DNA of 64,000 nt from Novosphingobium ovatum (GCF_009909235.1 NZ_JAAAPO010000008.1:1-64000), one strand, 5' to 3'. Shown: positions 37,023 through 51,444, numbered from the stretch's first letter. Numbers and translations: made by a program. Notes: generated by a model not told the origin, from the letters alone.

Positions 37023-38878
37023 TTGCCCTGCCGGCGCGGATAGCTGCCGGCGTTGCGCTCTTCTTCCACGATTTCGGCCTGCGGGAACGCGGCAAAGGCC
37101 GCCTCCACCAAAGGCGATTTGCGCAGCGCAGCCTTGTCCTCGGCCTCGCGCTGCTCACCCACCTCGACCAGTGACGGCTGCCCGCCATCGGCATGGCGGA
37201 CGACCTCCCAATGGATGCCGGTCGCCTGTTGCAGCGCGGCCTTTACATGGGGGGTGATGTCCTCATGAAACCCCGGCGGCTGGGCGAATTCCAGCCTGCC
37301 CGGTGCCAGTGTGATCAGCCGCACCTGCATCCGCAACATGCTGCCCGCCGACATCGAGCCATGCTCCACCCGGTCCACCAACGCGCCCCAATCGGCGCGC
37401 ATCGCCTCGGCGGGATCGGCCACTGGCGCCGGCGCGGCGGCCATCGGCGCCCCGCCCGACGGCGCGGCAGACGCACTCGCCAGCGCGCCACTGGCAGCCA
37501 ACCCCTCGATCCGTTTAACCAACTGCGCCGGATCGGGCATGTCGGCGGCGTGCAAACATCGCAACAGCGCCATTTCGGCCGCGGCCAGCGGGTCGGGCGC
37601 GGTGCGCACCTCGTCATGGCCCTTGAGCAACAATTGCCACAGCCGGTGCAACTGCCCCGCGCCCAGCGCCTTGGCCCAGTCCTCGATCGCCTGCCGTTCC
37701 TCGGCCGAGACCGCCTGCGCGTCCCCCCGGCCCACCTTGGCCAAAGTCACGCGGTGGCACAGTTCCATGACCGAACGCATCAGCGCCAGCGGCTCGATCC
37801 CCAGCGCGAATTGCCCCGCCACCAGATCCAGCAAAGCCCCGCCATCGCCCGCCAACAACGCGGCAAACAGACGGCGCTGCGCGGTCTTGTCCGCCAACCC
37901 CAGCATGTCGCGCACCTGCGCGGCCGACACCCGCGTCGCGCCATCGGCCCCGCCCTCGCCCGCCAGATCGGCATGGGCAATCGCCTGATCCAGAATCGAC
38001 AGCCCGTCACGCACCGAACCTTCGGCCGCCTCGGCCACCATGGCCAGCGCCTCTGCCTCGGCGTCGACGCCCTCGGCGGTGCAGATCCCGGCGAAATGCT
38101 GCGCCAACAGCCCGGCCGAAATACGCCGCAGGTCAAACCGCTGACACCGCGACAACACCGTCACCGGCAGCTTGTCCACCTCGGTCGTGGCGAACAGGAA
38201 TTTCACATGTGCGGGCGGTTCTTCCAGCGTTTTGAGCAGCGCGTTGAACGCATTGCGCGAAAGCATGTGCACTTCGTCGATGATATAGATCTTGTAACGC
38301 GCCGAGACGGCGGCATAACGCACCGCCTCGATGATTTCGCGCACGTCATCAACGCCGGTGTGGCTGGCCGCGTCCATCTCGATCACGTCGATATGACGGC
38401 CCTCGGCAATCGCCACACAGGGCTCGCACTGGCCACAAGGGTCGATCGTTGGCCCACCCTTGCCATCCACGCCCACACAGTTCAGCGCCTTGGCAATCAG
38501 GCGGGCGGTGGACGTCTTGCCCACCCCGCGCACGCCGGTCATCAGGAACGCATGGGCCAGTCGGTCGCGACTGATCGCATTGGCCAGCGTCTGGACCATG
38601 GCGTCCTGCCCGATCAGCGCGGCAAAGGTCTGGGGCCGGTATTTGCGCGCCAACACGCGATAGGGCTGTGCCGAGGCGCCGACCGGCGCGGGTGCGGCGG
38701 GCGCAGGCGCGGGCGCGGCGGGCGCCGGTTCGGGCGCGGCCGCCACCGGCGCGGGTTCGCCAAACATGCTGGACTGCCCCGCCGCTTCCAGTTCGGCCGC
38801 GCTGGGGGCGTCATCGTCCCACGGCAGATCGTCGTCCGCGCCATTGCCGCCGGTCATGTCGGGTGAATCAGCCATCAT
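37010..38878 (-). CDS. dnaX: DNA polymerase III subunits gamma/tau
   Basis: 622 residues, clamp-loader ATPase. Ala/Pro-rich leader, then AAA+ with Walker A GVRGVGKTSTAR, zinc module (Cys in LNCVGVDGKGG, then DPCGQCEPC), Walker B-like YIIDEVHMLS, sensor FLFATTEVDKLP. C-terminal tau-like domains bind DnaE and DnaB. The SRP RNA gene lies upstream. A second ATG (38875) is possible. Confidence 0.97.
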   Translation of the reverse strand: MMADSPDMTGGNGADDDLPWDDDAPSAAELEAAGQSSMFGEPAPVAAAPEPAPAAPAPAPAAPAPVGASAQPYRVLARKYRPQTFAALIGQDAMVQTLANAISRDRLAHAFLMTGVRGVGKTSTARLIAKALNCVGVDGKGGPTIDPCGQCEPCVAIAEGRHIDVIEMDAASHTGVDDVREIIEAVRYAAVSARYKIYIIDEVHMLSRNAFNALLKTLEEPPAHVKFLFATTEVDKLPVTVLSRCQRFDLRRISAGLLAQHFAGICTAEGVDAEAEALAMVAEAAEGSVRDGLSILDQAIAHADLAGEGGADGATRVSAAQVRDMLGLADKTAQRRLFAALLAGDGGALLDLVAGQFALGIEPLALMRSVMELCHRVTLAKVGRGDAQAVSAEERQAIEDWAKALGAGQLHRLWQLLLKGHDEVRTAPDPLAAAEMALLRCLHAADMPDPAQLVKRIEGLAASGALASASAAPSGGAPMAAAPAPVADPAEAMRADWGALVDRVEHGSMSAGSMLRMQVRLITLAPGRLEFAQPPGFHEDITPHVKAALQQATGIHWEVVRHADGGQPSLVEVGEQREAEDKAALRKSPLVEAAFAAFPQAEIVEEERNAGSYPRRQGNWSR

Positions 38879-38976
38879 GCCGCCGTGTTAGGCCAGCGCG
38901 GCGCACTTGTCGAATGGCCAAAGCCCGCAAGCCACCGCCCAAAGGGGCGCGCGTCGATCAAATTGTGTGGAAAATA

Positions 38977-39064
38977 GGAGCCGGCCGACCCGCCGCAATT
39001 CCGTTGTGGCTGCTGCCTTCCGGCCCTGACCAGGTTGGCGGACGCAAACGTCCGACCGACTCCC
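38977..39064 (-). ncRNA. ffs: Signal recognition particle RNA (4.5S)
   Basis: Minus strand: the diagnostic domain IV loop GGTCAGGGCCGGAAGGCAGC flanked by a long helix. The ends GGAGTCGG and CCGGCTCC pair, giving an ~88-nt hairpin RNA. A TTTT follows at 38971-38975. Partner of Ffh in cotranslational membrane targeting. Location before dnaX is common in this class. Confidence 0.92.
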
Positions 39065-39251
39065 AAGCGGGCCTATGGCGAGGGATCGCCCATTGCACAA
39101 GAGGCAAACTGGCCCTGTGGATCAGTTTTTCACCCCATCCACCCCCGCCGCTGGCAAAAACCCGGCCCGCCAGACAGCAAAAACCCGCGCCTGCCATATG
39201 GCAAACGCGGGCCGCGTGCGGGCCGATCAGGCCGCGCAAACGCCAGTCAGC

Positions 39252-39530
39252 TTAACGGAAATTGTCGGCGTAGGCCTGCAACTTCAACCGGCGCGGCGGG
39301 GTGGCATGCACCACGGCGTCAATCCCGTGCTTGTCGGCATAGGCCTGCGCCTCTGCCTGCGAGGCAAACTTCAATGTCACCTGCGCCTGCGTGTCGCCAG
39401 AACCAGCCCAGCCCATCAAAGGCTCGGCGCGGCGGGCCTCGGCGGGGGCGAATTCCAGGATCCACTGGTCCAGCAGGGCCTTGCCCGACTGCATGGCGTT
39501 CTTGGGGCGCTGATAGATACGTGCGGTCAT
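39252..39530 (-). CDS. NDUFS4-like complex I accessory subunit
   Basis: 92 residues with MTARIYQRPKNAMQSGKA, RRAEPLMGWAGSGDTQAQVTLKF, EAQAYADKHGIDA. This is the alphaproteobacterial homologue of mitochondrial NDUFS4 (ETC complex I 17.2/18 kDa-like family). It probably stabilises the NADH-binding arm of complex I. The nuo operon is not in the window. Confidence 0.9.
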   Translation of the reverse strand: MTARIYQRPKNAMQSGKALLDQWILEFAPAEARRAEPLMGWAGSGDTQAQVTLKFASQAEAQAYADKHGIDAVVHATPPRRLKLQAYADNFR

Positions 39531-39575
39531 AGGCCGTGCCCATGCATCCGAATCACCCCCGAAATCAAGAGGCCA

Positions 39576-42029
<2,454 letters not shown>

Positions 42030-42057
42030 CAGCCCAAATCAGGCCAGCCGCCGCCGA

Positions 42058-43089
42058 TCAGTACCGGCGGGCAACGGCGAACAGGGCGGCTTCTTCCATG
42101 GCCACGCGGATCGGGCTGGGCGGGAAAATCGACAGGGCGGCGATCGCCTTTTGCGCATATTCCTCGGCCCGCTGGCGCGTGGCGGCGACGGTGCCATGGC
42201 GCGCGATGATCGTCACGGCGCGCTCGAGATCCTCGTCGCTGTTCAGGAAACCGGCGATGGCGTCACGCCAGAACTGCCGCTCCTCCTCATCACCTGCCGC
42301 ATAGGCCAGGATCACCGGCAGCGTCATCTTGCCGTCGCGGAAATCGTCACCCTTGCCCTTGCCCATCTCGGCGGCCTCGGAGTCATAGTCGATGGCATCG
42401 TCCACCAACTGGAACGCCACGCCCAGATAGCGGCCATAATCGTCCAACGCCTGTTCCTCTTGCGCGGGGCGGTCGGCGACGACAGCGGCCACGCGACAAG
42501 CCGCGGCAAACAGCGCGGCGGTCTTGGCCGCGATGATGTCCAGATAATGCGCCTCGGTCGTCTCGACCTTGCGCTGGGCGGTCAGCTGATCCACCTCCCC
42601 CTCGGCGATCACGGCCGAAGCGGTGGCCAGAATGTCCAGCACCCGCAGATTTTGCGCGCCGACCATCAATTGGAACGCGCGGCTGAACAGGAAATCGCCC
42701 ACCAACACCGTGGCCGGATTGCCATAGATGATATTGGCGGCCGCCTTGCCCCGGCGCAGGTCCGAGCCATCGACCACATCGTCATGCAACAGCGTGGCGG
42801 TGTGGATGAACTCAACCGCCGCGGCCAGCTTGTACTGATGCTCACCGGCATAGCCGACCAGTTCGGCACCAGCGACCGTCAGCATGGGACGCATCCGCTT
42901 GCCCCCGCCAGAGATCAGATGGCCAGCCAGCGCGGGGATCAGGGGAATGTCGCTCTGCATGTGCGTCAGGATCACGGCGTTCACGCATTCCATACCCGGC
43001 GCGGTTAACGCCAGAATGGAATCAAGCGAGGGTGCGGCCAGCATGTCTGACGAGCGCTGCACGCGCGAAGAGGCGATTTGGGCAGTCAT
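42058..43089 (-). CDS. All-trans polyprenyl diphosphate synthase
   Basis: 343 residues from ATG 43089; in-frame ATGs at 43101 and 43110 are alternatives. Class I prenyltransferase with FARM LLHDDVVDGSDLRRG and SARM LVDDAIDYDSEAAEMGKG. Builds the side chain of ubiquinone, chain length not predictable by eye (IspB/DdsA-like). Feeds respiratory quinone synthesis. Confidence 0.95.
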   Translation of the reverse strand: MTAQIASSRVQRSSDMLAAPSLDSILALTAPGMECVNAVILTHMQSDIPLIPALAGHLISGGGKRMRPMLTVAGAELVGYAGEHQYKLAAAVEFIHTATLLHDDVVDGSDLRRGKAAANIIYGNPATVLVGDFLFSRAFQLMVGAQNLRVLDILATASAVIAEGEVDQLTAQRKVETTEAHYLDIIAAKTAALFAAACRVAAVVADRPAQEEQALDDYGRYLGVAFQLVDDAIDYDSEAAEMGKGKGDDFRDGKMTLPVILAYAAGDEEERQFWRDAIAGFLNSDEDLERAVTIIARHGTVAATRQRAEEYAQKAIAALSIFPPSPIRVAMEEAALFAVARRY

Positions 43090-43268
43090 TCTGGCGCCCA
43101 TTGCGCGCAAGGGGCCCTGAACGCAAGCCCTAAGCAGGGCCTAAATCCGCCAAAACCCGATTAATCCGCCACACCGTGCCGCGTTGGCGACAGGCCTTGC
43201 CCCCAATCCGCCGCATTGGCGCGCGCGCCCCCTTGGAATCGGCGCGCAGTCTATGCTAGCGCGCGGCC

Positions 43269-43589
43269 ATGGCAGACAACGCAAACATCCCCGCGCCCGC
43301 AGGCGCTCCGGACCCGGTTCTGGCCGGATATCGCGCCAGCATCGACAATATCGACGCCGCGCTGATCCACATGCTGGCCGAACGGTTCCGCATTACCAAG
43401 GCGGTGGGCGAGCACAAGGCGAGCCACGCCCTGCCCGCCAGCGATCCGGGCCGCGAGGAGCGCCAGATCGCCCGCCTGCGCCGTCTGGCCGAGGATGCGC
43501 AACTGGACCCCGACTTTGGCGAGAAGTTCCTGCGCTTCATCATCGACGAGGTGATTCGCCACCACAAGCAGGCCAAGCAGGCGGGCTGA
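43269..43589 (+). CDS. Chorismate mutase (AroQ alpha type)
   Basis: 106 residues, all-helical. YRASIDNIDAALIHMLAERFRITKAVGEHKA, then DPGREERQIARLRRLAED and FLRFIIDEVIRHHKQ contain the Arg, Lys and Glu positions of the AroQ active site. Makes prephenate for Phe/Tyr synthesis. Stand-alone, unlike enteric fusions. Confidence 0.93.
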   Translation: MADNANIPAPAGAPDPVLAGYRASIDNIDAALIHMLAERFRITKAVGEHKASHALPASDPGREERQIARLRRLAEDAQLDPDFGEKFLRFIIDEVIRHHKQAKQAG

Positions 43590-43671
43590 TCCCTCACCTA
43601 TTGACCAGCTACGCCGATGGTCGCGCCCCGGACTAGGATGATGCCAAATCATAAAGTCCGGGAGACTCTGC

Positions 43672-44564
43672 TTGGCCGATAGCGCCCCTGCCGCCTGCGC
43701 CCCTCCGCCAGAGGAAACGCCGCCCTTTACCGTGCTGGCCAGCGGCTATGGCTTTGTCGAGGGGCCGCGTGTCGAACCCGATGGCACGCTGTGGTTTTCG
43801 GACCTGACCGGGGGCGGCTATTATCGCGTCACGCCTGATGGCACCGCCACCGCCTTTGCCCCGCAACGCCAATGGATCGGCGGTGCGGTCATGTGCGGAG
43901 ATGGCGCGCTGATCCTCTCGGGCCGTGGCGGATTGGCGCGGCTGGACCCGGCCGATGGCGGCCTGACGCCGATCGCCGTGCCGCTGACCGCGCCATGCGA
44001 ACTATGCATCAACGATATCGAGGCCGCCCCTGATGGCAGCCTGATCGGCGGCAGCATCGATTTTGCCGCCATCATGGAACGCGGCGAAGCGCCCGCGCCC
44101 GGCACACTGTTCCACCTCTCGCCCGATGGCACGCTCACGCTGCTGCGCGATGATGTCCATGCCTCGAACGGGCTGGGGTTCAGCCCCTGTGGGCGATGGC
44201 TGTATCATTCGGAAACCAGCCGGGGCGTCTGGCGCTATCCGTTGGGCGCCGATGGTGTGCCAGGCGCGGGCACCCTGTTCGCCGAACTCGAGGACAGCGA
44301 TGGGCTGATTGTCGATGCGGGCGGCGGCGTATGGGTGGCCTGCTGGGCCAGCGGCACGCTGCGGCATTATACGCAGGATGGCGTGTGGGACCGGCTGATC
44401 CGCCTGCCCTTTCCCCATCTGGTCAGTCTGGCGGTGGGCGGGCCGGACCTCCACGATTTGTATGTCTCGACCGGCGGCAACGCCGATCACCCCGGCATGG
44501 GCGGCGTGGTGCGCATCCGCATCGATGTCCCCGGACAGCGCGATTACATCACACAGGTGCCCGC

Positions 44565-44568
<4 letters not shown>
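43672..44568 (+). CDS. SMP-30/gluconolactonase family hydrolase
   Basis: 298 residues from TTG 43672, with GGGAG upstream. Six-bladed propeller: YGFVEGPRVEPDGTLWFSDLTGGGYYR, LCINDIEAAPDGSLIGGS, VHASNGLGFSPCGRWLYHSE, EDSDGLIVDAGGGVWVA. These hold the Glu, Asn and Asp metal ligands. Substrate likely a lactone or aryl ester. First gene of a coupled run with the enoyl-CoA hydratase. Confidence 0.92.
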
Positions 44569-46354
<1,786 letters not shown>

Positions 46355-46420
46355 ACCTTGGCAGGGGGGCGCCGATGTTGGTAGACGCGCCGCCCCAACC
46401 CCAAGGCAGGAACCCGACAC

Positions 46421-46762
46421 ATGCTGGCCACCATCACCCCCACCGACAGCTTCAAGGACAATCTGGCGCTGTTGCCCGCGATCGCCGGGGTTGAACGCAT
46501 CGACGTGATCGCCGCCGATGGCGCGATTGCCGCCACCATCCCCAATGCGCCGGGCAAGCAAGGCTCGCTGGCGGTGTACCAATATCTGTTTCAGGCCTTT
46601 GGCGGACTGAACGCGGATGCGGCCGCGCATGGTCTGGCGGTGTTTGCCGAACATACCGCCGACGCGCGCAACCGCCCCGGCGCCCATCCCAATATCGATC
46701 TGTTGCTGAACGTGGTCGATGGCGGCGCGGCGCTGACCATCGTGGTCATCCCGGCGGCCTGA
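46421..46762 (+). CDS. DUF2322-like small protein
   Basis: 113 residues. The start block MLATITPTDSFKDNLALLPAI and the middle NAPGKQGSLAVYQYL look like DUF2322, recalled from memory and not verified. No signal or membrane segment. 66 bp after the monooxygenase gene; it may be separately transcribed. Converges with the kinase gene. Confidence 0.7.
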   Translation: MLATITPTDSFKDNLALLPAIAGVERIDVIAADGAIAATIPNAPGKQGSLAVYQYLFQAFGGLNADAAAHGLAVFAEHTADARNRPGAHPNIDLLLNVVDGGAALTIVVIPAA

Positions 46763-46783
46763 TCCCACAGCCCCCGCGCGCCG

Positions 46784-48244
46784 TTACCCGGCGGCGCGCG
46801 GCAGACGCAGTTTCACCAGCAACCCGCCCAGATCCTCGCTTTCGCCCAGTTCGACCGTGCCGCCATAGATTTCGGCCACATCGCGCACGATCGCCAGCCC
46901 CAGCCCGGTCCCCGGCTTGCCCGAATCCAGCCGTACACCCCGGTCGAATATGCGGATACGCTCGGCCTGCGGGATGCCCATGCCATCGTCCTCCACCCAG
47001 ATTTCGGCAAAGGCGGGGTCTTGGGGCGCCACATCCACCGTGACGAAAACGCTGCCACCACCATATTTGGCCGCGTTCTCGATCAGATTGCCCAGCAATT
47101 CGTCCAGATCCTGCCGCTCGATGGCGACGGTGGCATCGCGTTCGCCCGCCACGTCCAGCCGCACATCGGGATACAGCCGCAAGACCGCCCGCTGCACCCC
47201 ATCGGCGCAGTCATGGATATTGGCCCGCGCCTGACTGGTGCCGCGCCGCCCCACCGCCCGCGCGCGGGCCAGATGGTGGTCCACCTGACGGCGCATGACG
47301 GCCGATTCGCGGATCACCGCCTCGGCCAGATCGTCGGATTGGGCGGTAGCGGCATTGGTCAGCACCGTCAGCGGCGTCTTCAACGCATGGGCCAGATTGC
47401 CCGCATGGGTGCGCGCTTCCTCGGCCTGCTTTTCGATATGAGCCAACAGCGCGTTCAATTCCTCGACCAGTGGCTGGACCTCCAGCGGCAGGCGGTCGGT
47501 CACCTGATTGGCCCCGCTGGCCCGCATCCGCGCAATCGCCAGCCGCACCCGCCGCAAGGGCGAGAGGCCATACCAGCTTTGCAAGCCCGCCATCAGCACC
47601 AGCCCCAGCCCCAGCACGGCAAAGCTGACCACCAGAATATGGCGGAACCGCTCGACCTGGTTGTCCAGCTGGGCCCGGCTTTCGGCCACGGCAAAGCACC
47701 ACACCGTCGGGCTGCCCGGCAGGATCACCGAGCGCACCACAACCCGCAGCGGTTCGTCGTCAAATTCGTTTGAATTGTAATGGCGCGGCGCGGTCGGCTG
47801 ATGCGCCACCGGCAGGCGCAAACTGCGATCCCACAGCGATCGGCTGGGGAAATCCTCGTGCCCCTTGCCACTGATCTGCCAATACAACCCGCTGTTCGGC
47901 TCCAGAAAGCGCTGATCGCCCGGCGCGCGATTGAACAACACCTCGCCATCGGGACCGATTTCGGCGCTGGTGACCATCGCGGTCAGATTGTTGTCCAACT
48001 GCTCGTCAAAGCTGCGGGTGACCAGATTGGCCATCGCCTGATCCAGCGCCAAACCGCCCGCCAGCAGCAGGACCATGATCCAGCCCGCCGCGATCAGCAT
48101 CATGCGCTGTGCCAGCGATCCGGCGCCGCTGCGGACAAACACGCCCGCGCGCCGCCAGCCCATCGCCAGCCCCCGCCGCAACCGCAGCCAAGGCCCGGCA
48201 ACGCCCGACCGCTGCGCGCTCATCGTCGGGCCAGACGCGGCCAT
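46784..48244 (-). CDS. Sensor histidine kinase of PhoQ/QseC type
   Basis: 486 residues. Two membrane helices (AAGWIMVLLLAGGLALD and LVVSFAVLGLGLVLMAGL) bracket a periplasmic domain; then HAMP, HisKA with NLAHALKTPLTVL, and ATPase with NLIENAAKYGGG, VEDDGMGIP and GTGLGLAIV. Located 17 bp after the response regulator. Cue unknown. Confidence 0.94.
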   Translation of the reverse strand: MAASGPTMSAQRSGVAGPWLRLRRGLAMGWRRAGVFVRSGAGSLAQRMMLIAAGWIMVLLLAGGLALDQAMANLVTRSFDEQLDNNLTAMVTSAEIGPDGEVLFNRAPGDQRFLEPNSGLYWQISGKGHEDFPSRSLWDRSLRLPVAHQPTAPRHYNSNEFDDEPLRVVVRSVILPGSPTVWCFAVAESRAQLDNQVERFRHILVVSFAVLGLGLVLMAGLQSWYGLSPLRRVRLAIARMRASGANQVTDRLPLEVQPLVEELNALLAHIEKQAEEARTHAGNLAHALKTPLTVLTNAATAQSDDLAEAVIRESAVMRRQVDHHLARARAVGRRGTSQARANIHDCADGVQRAVLRLYPDVRLDVAGERDATVAIERQDLDELLGNLIENAAKYGGGSVFVTVDVAPQDPAFAEIWVEDDGMGIPQAERIRIFDRGVRLDSGKPGTGLGLAIVRDVAEIYGGTVELGESEDLGGLLVKLRLPRAAG

Positions 48245-48261
48245 CCCTCGTGCGTCCGGTC

Positions 48262-48939
48262 TCAGCCGCGCTTGGCGGGCATGGGATCGTCCAGGCTATA
48301 GCCCAGACCGCGGATGGTGGTGATCACATCCGGGCCCAGCTTTTTGCGGATGCGGGTGACGAACACCTCGATCGTGTTTGAATCGCGGTCGAAATCCTGA
48401 TCATAGATGTGCTCGATCAGCTCGGTGCGGGACACGACCTTGCCCTTGTGGTGCAGCAGATAGGACAGCAGCTTGTATTCCTGCGCCGTCAGCTTGACCG
48501 GCTCGCCGTCCAGCGTGACCCGCCCCGAACGCGTGTCCAGCCGCACGCCGCCCGCCGTCAGTTCCGACGAGCTGTTGCCCGAGGCGCGGCGGATCAGCGC
48601 GCGCAGGCGGGCGATCAGTTCCTCGGTCTGGAACGGCTTGGCCAGATAATCGTCCGCCCCCGCGTCCAGCCCCGACACCTTGTCGCTCCATGAATCGCGG
48701 GCGGTCAGCACCAGCACGGGGAACTTGCGCCCCTCCTTGCGCCACATGCCCAGCACCGTCAGACCGTCGATTTCCGGCAGGCCCAGATCCAGCACCACCG
48801 CGTCATAATCCTCGGTGCTGCCCAGAAAATGGCCGTCCTCGCCATCGGTGGACAGATCCACGGCATAGCCGTTCTGCTCCAGCGTGGTCTTCAGCTGGCG
48901 GCCCAGAGTCGGCTCGTCCTCGACGATCAGGATACGCAT
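48262..48939 (-). CDS. OmpR-family response regulator
   Basis: 225 residues from ATG 48939 (MRILIVEDEPTLG). Asp51 in VVLDLGLPEIDG, Lys in DYLAKPFQTEELIAR, winged helix with VKLTAQEYKLLSYLLHHKG and EVFVTRIRKKLG. Pairs with the downstream kinase. Preceded by the PepSY gene, as in several PhoPQ-like modules. Confidence 0.95.
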   Translation of the reverse strand: MRILIVEDEPTLGRQLKTTLEQNGYAVDLSTDGEDGHFLGSTEDYDAVVLDLGLPEIDGLTVLGMWRKEGRKFPVLVLTARDSWSDKVSGLDAGADDYLAKPFQTEELIARLRALIRRASGNSSSELTAGGVRLDTRSGRVTLDGEPVKLTAQEYKLLSYLLHHKGKVVSRTELIEHIYDQDFDRDSNTIEVFVTRIRKKLGPDVITTIRGLGYSLDDPMPAKRG

Positions 48940-49066
48940 GTCAGTCCCCTCCTTGGCATCGGCGGCGCATGGGCGGCGCATGGGTGCGGGATAGGCCCGC
49001 AAAGATGAACGGGAGATGGTGGCTGCCGCGCGCCACGTCAAGCCAGAGCCACCCCGCGTCCACCGT

Positions 49067-49399
49067 TCAGAAACTGCGGCGGATCACCTCACCAGTGCGC
49101 GCGTCGATGTCGATGAACATCACCCGCCCGCGGATGATGAATTTCAACCGGTAGGCAATGGCCGCCGGGTCATATTCCGGCCCCAGATATTCGGTGCCGG
49201 GCGGCAACATCGGCACCACGCGCCGCTCGATCTCACGCAGGGGCAGCACGCGGCCCATGCGCAGTTCCAGCCGCATCATCCCCTGCGAGCGGTCAGGCCC
49301 GGCCTGTGCGGCAGCAGGCGCGCCACCGGCCAGCGCCAGCGCGCCCGCCAGCCCAACCGTGGCCATCATCCGGCACCAAAAGGATCGAAGGAACATCAT
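49067..49399 (-). CDS. PepSY-domain periplasmic protein
   Basis: 110 residues from ATG 49399; the next codon (49396) has better spacing to AGGAG. Signal peptide ends ALAGGAPAAAQ. The C-terminal half fits PepSY (GTEYLGPEYDPAAIAYRLKFI, then RVMFIDIDARTGEVI). Likely inhibitor or modulator of a secreted enzyme or of the neighbouring sensor. Upstream of the regulator. Confidence 0.8.
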   Translation of the reverse strand: MMFLRSFWCRMMATVGLAGALALAGGAPAAAQAGPDRSQGMMRLELRMGRVLPLREIERRVVPMLPPGTEYLGPEYDPAAIAYRLKFIIRGRVMFIDIDARTGEVIRRSF

Positions 49400-49562
49400 G
49401 GCTCCTGCAATACGCTGCAACATTTGAATGCCGAGTGAATATGTCCGACAGGCAGGCGACAGCCGTGATGCCCGGATTGCCGCAATGTTGCAAGCGGACC
49501 GCGCCAATGCCTCCTGCGGCCCCGCCCTTGCGGAACGCGCCGCCCCGGTCTAGGGCGCGCCC

Positions 49563-51353
49563 ATGGCAGCTGCACCCATTCTCAGTTGGGAGGGGCTTGG
49601 TCTCACACAGGGATCGGGCTGGCTCTTTCAGGACCTCGACATTCACATTGCCCCGCGCGACCGTCTGGCGCTGATCGGGCGCAATGGGGCGGGCAAATCG
49701 ACGCTGCTCAAGCTGATCGCGGGCACGGTCGAAGGCGACCGTGGCAAGCGCAGCGTCCAGCCCGGCACACGCGTGGTCGTGCTGGAACAGGAACCGGACG
49801 TTGCCGCCCATCCCACGCTGCTGGACTATTGCCTGTCGGGCAAGGACGCGCCCCCCCGGCACGAGGTCGAGGCCATCGCCAGCCAGCTGGGCATCGACCT
49901 GTCGCGCGGGTCGCAGGGCGCCAGCGGGGGCGAACGCCGCCGCGCCGCCATCTGCCGCGCTCTGGCCAGCGAGCCTGATCTGCTGCTGCTGGACGAGCCA
50001 ACCAACCACCTGGACCTGTCGGCCATCGACTGGCTGGAAAGCTGGCTGATGCGCTATACCGGCGCCTTTGTGGTGATCTCGCACGACCGCACGTTCCTGA
50101 CGCGACTGACGCGGGCGACCTTGTGGCTGGACCGCGGTTCGCTGCGCCGCCGCGAGGTGGGCTTTGGCGGCTATGAGGCGTGGGAAGAGGAGGTCTATGC
50201 CAATGAGTCCCGCGCCGCCGAAAAGCTGGACGCCAAGCTGAAGATCGAGGAGCATTGGAAAGAGCGCGGCGTCACCGCCCGGCGCAAGCGCAACATGGGC
50301 CGTCTGGAAAAGCTGTACGAGATGCGGGCCCAGCGCGCCTCGATGATCGGCCCACAGGGCATCGCCAAAATGGCACTGGCCAGCGATGATAGCAAAACCA
50401 AATCGGTGATCGTCGCCGAACATATCTCCAAGTCCTATGGCGACCGCCCGATCATCCGCGACTTTTCGCTGCGCATTCAACGCCGCGACCGCATCGGTCT
50501 GGTGGGCGGCAATGGCGCGGGCAAGACGACCTTGTTGAAAATGCTGACCGGCGAATTGGCGCCCGACACCGGCGAGGTCAAACTGGCCCAAACGCTGACC
50601 AGCGTGATCATCGACCAACAGCGCAGCCTGTTGCACCCCGACAAGCGCGTGCGCGACATCGTGGCCGAGGGCGGCGATTGGGTCGACGTGCGCGGCGAGC
50701 GCAAGCATGTCCATGGCTATTTGAAAGACTTTCTGTTCAACCCCGGACTGGTGGACGCACGTGTCGGCACTTTGTCGGGCGGTGAACGGTCCCGCCTGTT
50801 GCTGGCCCGCGAATTTGCCCGTCCTTCCAATCTGTTGGTTCTGGACGAACCGACCAACGATCTGGATCTGGAAACGCTGGACCTGTTGCAGGAAGTGATC
50901 GCGGACTATGACGGCACGGTGTTGATCGTCAGCCACGACCGCGATTTTCTGGACCGCACGGTGACGATCACGCTGGGTCTGGACGGATCGGGCCGCGTGG
51001 ATGTGGTGGCTGGCGGCTATGCCGATTGGCAGCGCCAGCGGCAGGCCCGCGCCACCAGCAACGCGCCCAAACCCAAACCCGCGGACAAGGCCGATGCCCC
51101 CGCCCCCGTCATGCCCGCCCGCAAGGCCAAGCTGTCGTACAAGGACCAGCGCGATTACGACCTGTTGCCCGCCCGCATCGAGGCGCTGGACGCCGAGATC
51201 GCCAAGCTGGAAGAGGCGCTGCATGACGCTGATCTTTATACCAAAAATCCGCAACGCTTCGCCGCACTGACCGCCGCGCTGGACAAGGCCCGCGCCGACA
51301 AGGACGCCTCCGAAGAGCGCTGGCTGGAACTGGCCGAGATGGTCGAGGGCTGA
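49563..51353 (+). CDS. ABC-F family ATPase (Uup-like)
   Basis: 596 residues, two ABC cassettes with no membrane part. Walker A GRNGAGKSTLLKLIAG and GGNGAGKTTLLKMLTG, signatures GASGGERRRAAI and LSGGERSRLLL, Walker B LLLLDEPTNHLDL and LLVLDEPTNDLDL. The linker holds the P-site interaction motif region (TARRKRNMGRLEKL), and a C-terminal coiled coil of ~70 residues follows a Pro/Lys-rich link. Translation or DNA-structure role by homology. Confidence 0.96.
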   Translation: MAAAPILSWEGLGLTQGSGWLFQDLDIHIAPRDRLALIGRNGAGKSTLLKLIAGTVEGDRGKRSVQPGTRVVVLEQEPDVAAHPTLLDYCLSGKDAPPRHEVEAIASQLGIDLSRGSQGASGGERRRAAICRALASEPDLLLLDEPTNHLDLSAIDWLESWLMRYTGAFVVISHDRTFLTRLTRATLWLDRGSLRRREVGFGGYEAWEEEVYANESRAAEKLDAKLKIEEHWKERGVTARRKRNMGRLEKLYEMRAQRASMIGPQGIAKMALASDDSKTKSVIVAEHISKSYGDRPIIRDFSLRIQRRDRIGLVGGNGAGKTTLLKMLTGELAPDTGEVKLAQTLTSVIIDQQRSLLHPDKRVRDIVAEGGDWVDVRGERKHVHGYLKDFLFNPGLVDARVGTLSGGERSRLLLAREFARPSNLLVLDEPTNDLDLETLDLLQEVIADYDGTVLIVSHDRDFLDRTVTITLGLDGSGRVDVVAGGYADWQRQRQARATSNAPKPKPADKADAPAPVMPARKAKLSYKDQRDYDLLPARIEALDAEIAKLEEALHDADLYTKNPQRFAALTAALDKARADKDASEERWLELAEMVEG

Positions 51354-51384
51354 CGCCCGCCTGCCACCATCCCCGCCAAAACGC

Positions 51385-51422
51385 AAAAAGGGGGCCCGGC
51401 TTGACCCGGTGCCCCCCTTTTT
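51385..51422. terminator. Bidirectional terminator after ABC-F gene
   Basis: AAAAAGGGGGC ... GCCCCCCTTTTT with CCGG/CCGG inner pairs. Serves the ABC-F gene and the convergent DUF6456 gene. Confidence 0.88.
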
Positions 51423-51444
51423 CATCCCGAATGTACCGGGCGAA

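Noticed and set aside
37193..38866. 557-residue plus-strand open frame
   Set aside because: Antisense to dnaX, whose motifs are complete.
49293..51425. 710-residue minus-strand open frame
   Set aside because: It lies antisense to the clear ABC-F gene; low-complexity His/Gln/Gly composition and no motif.
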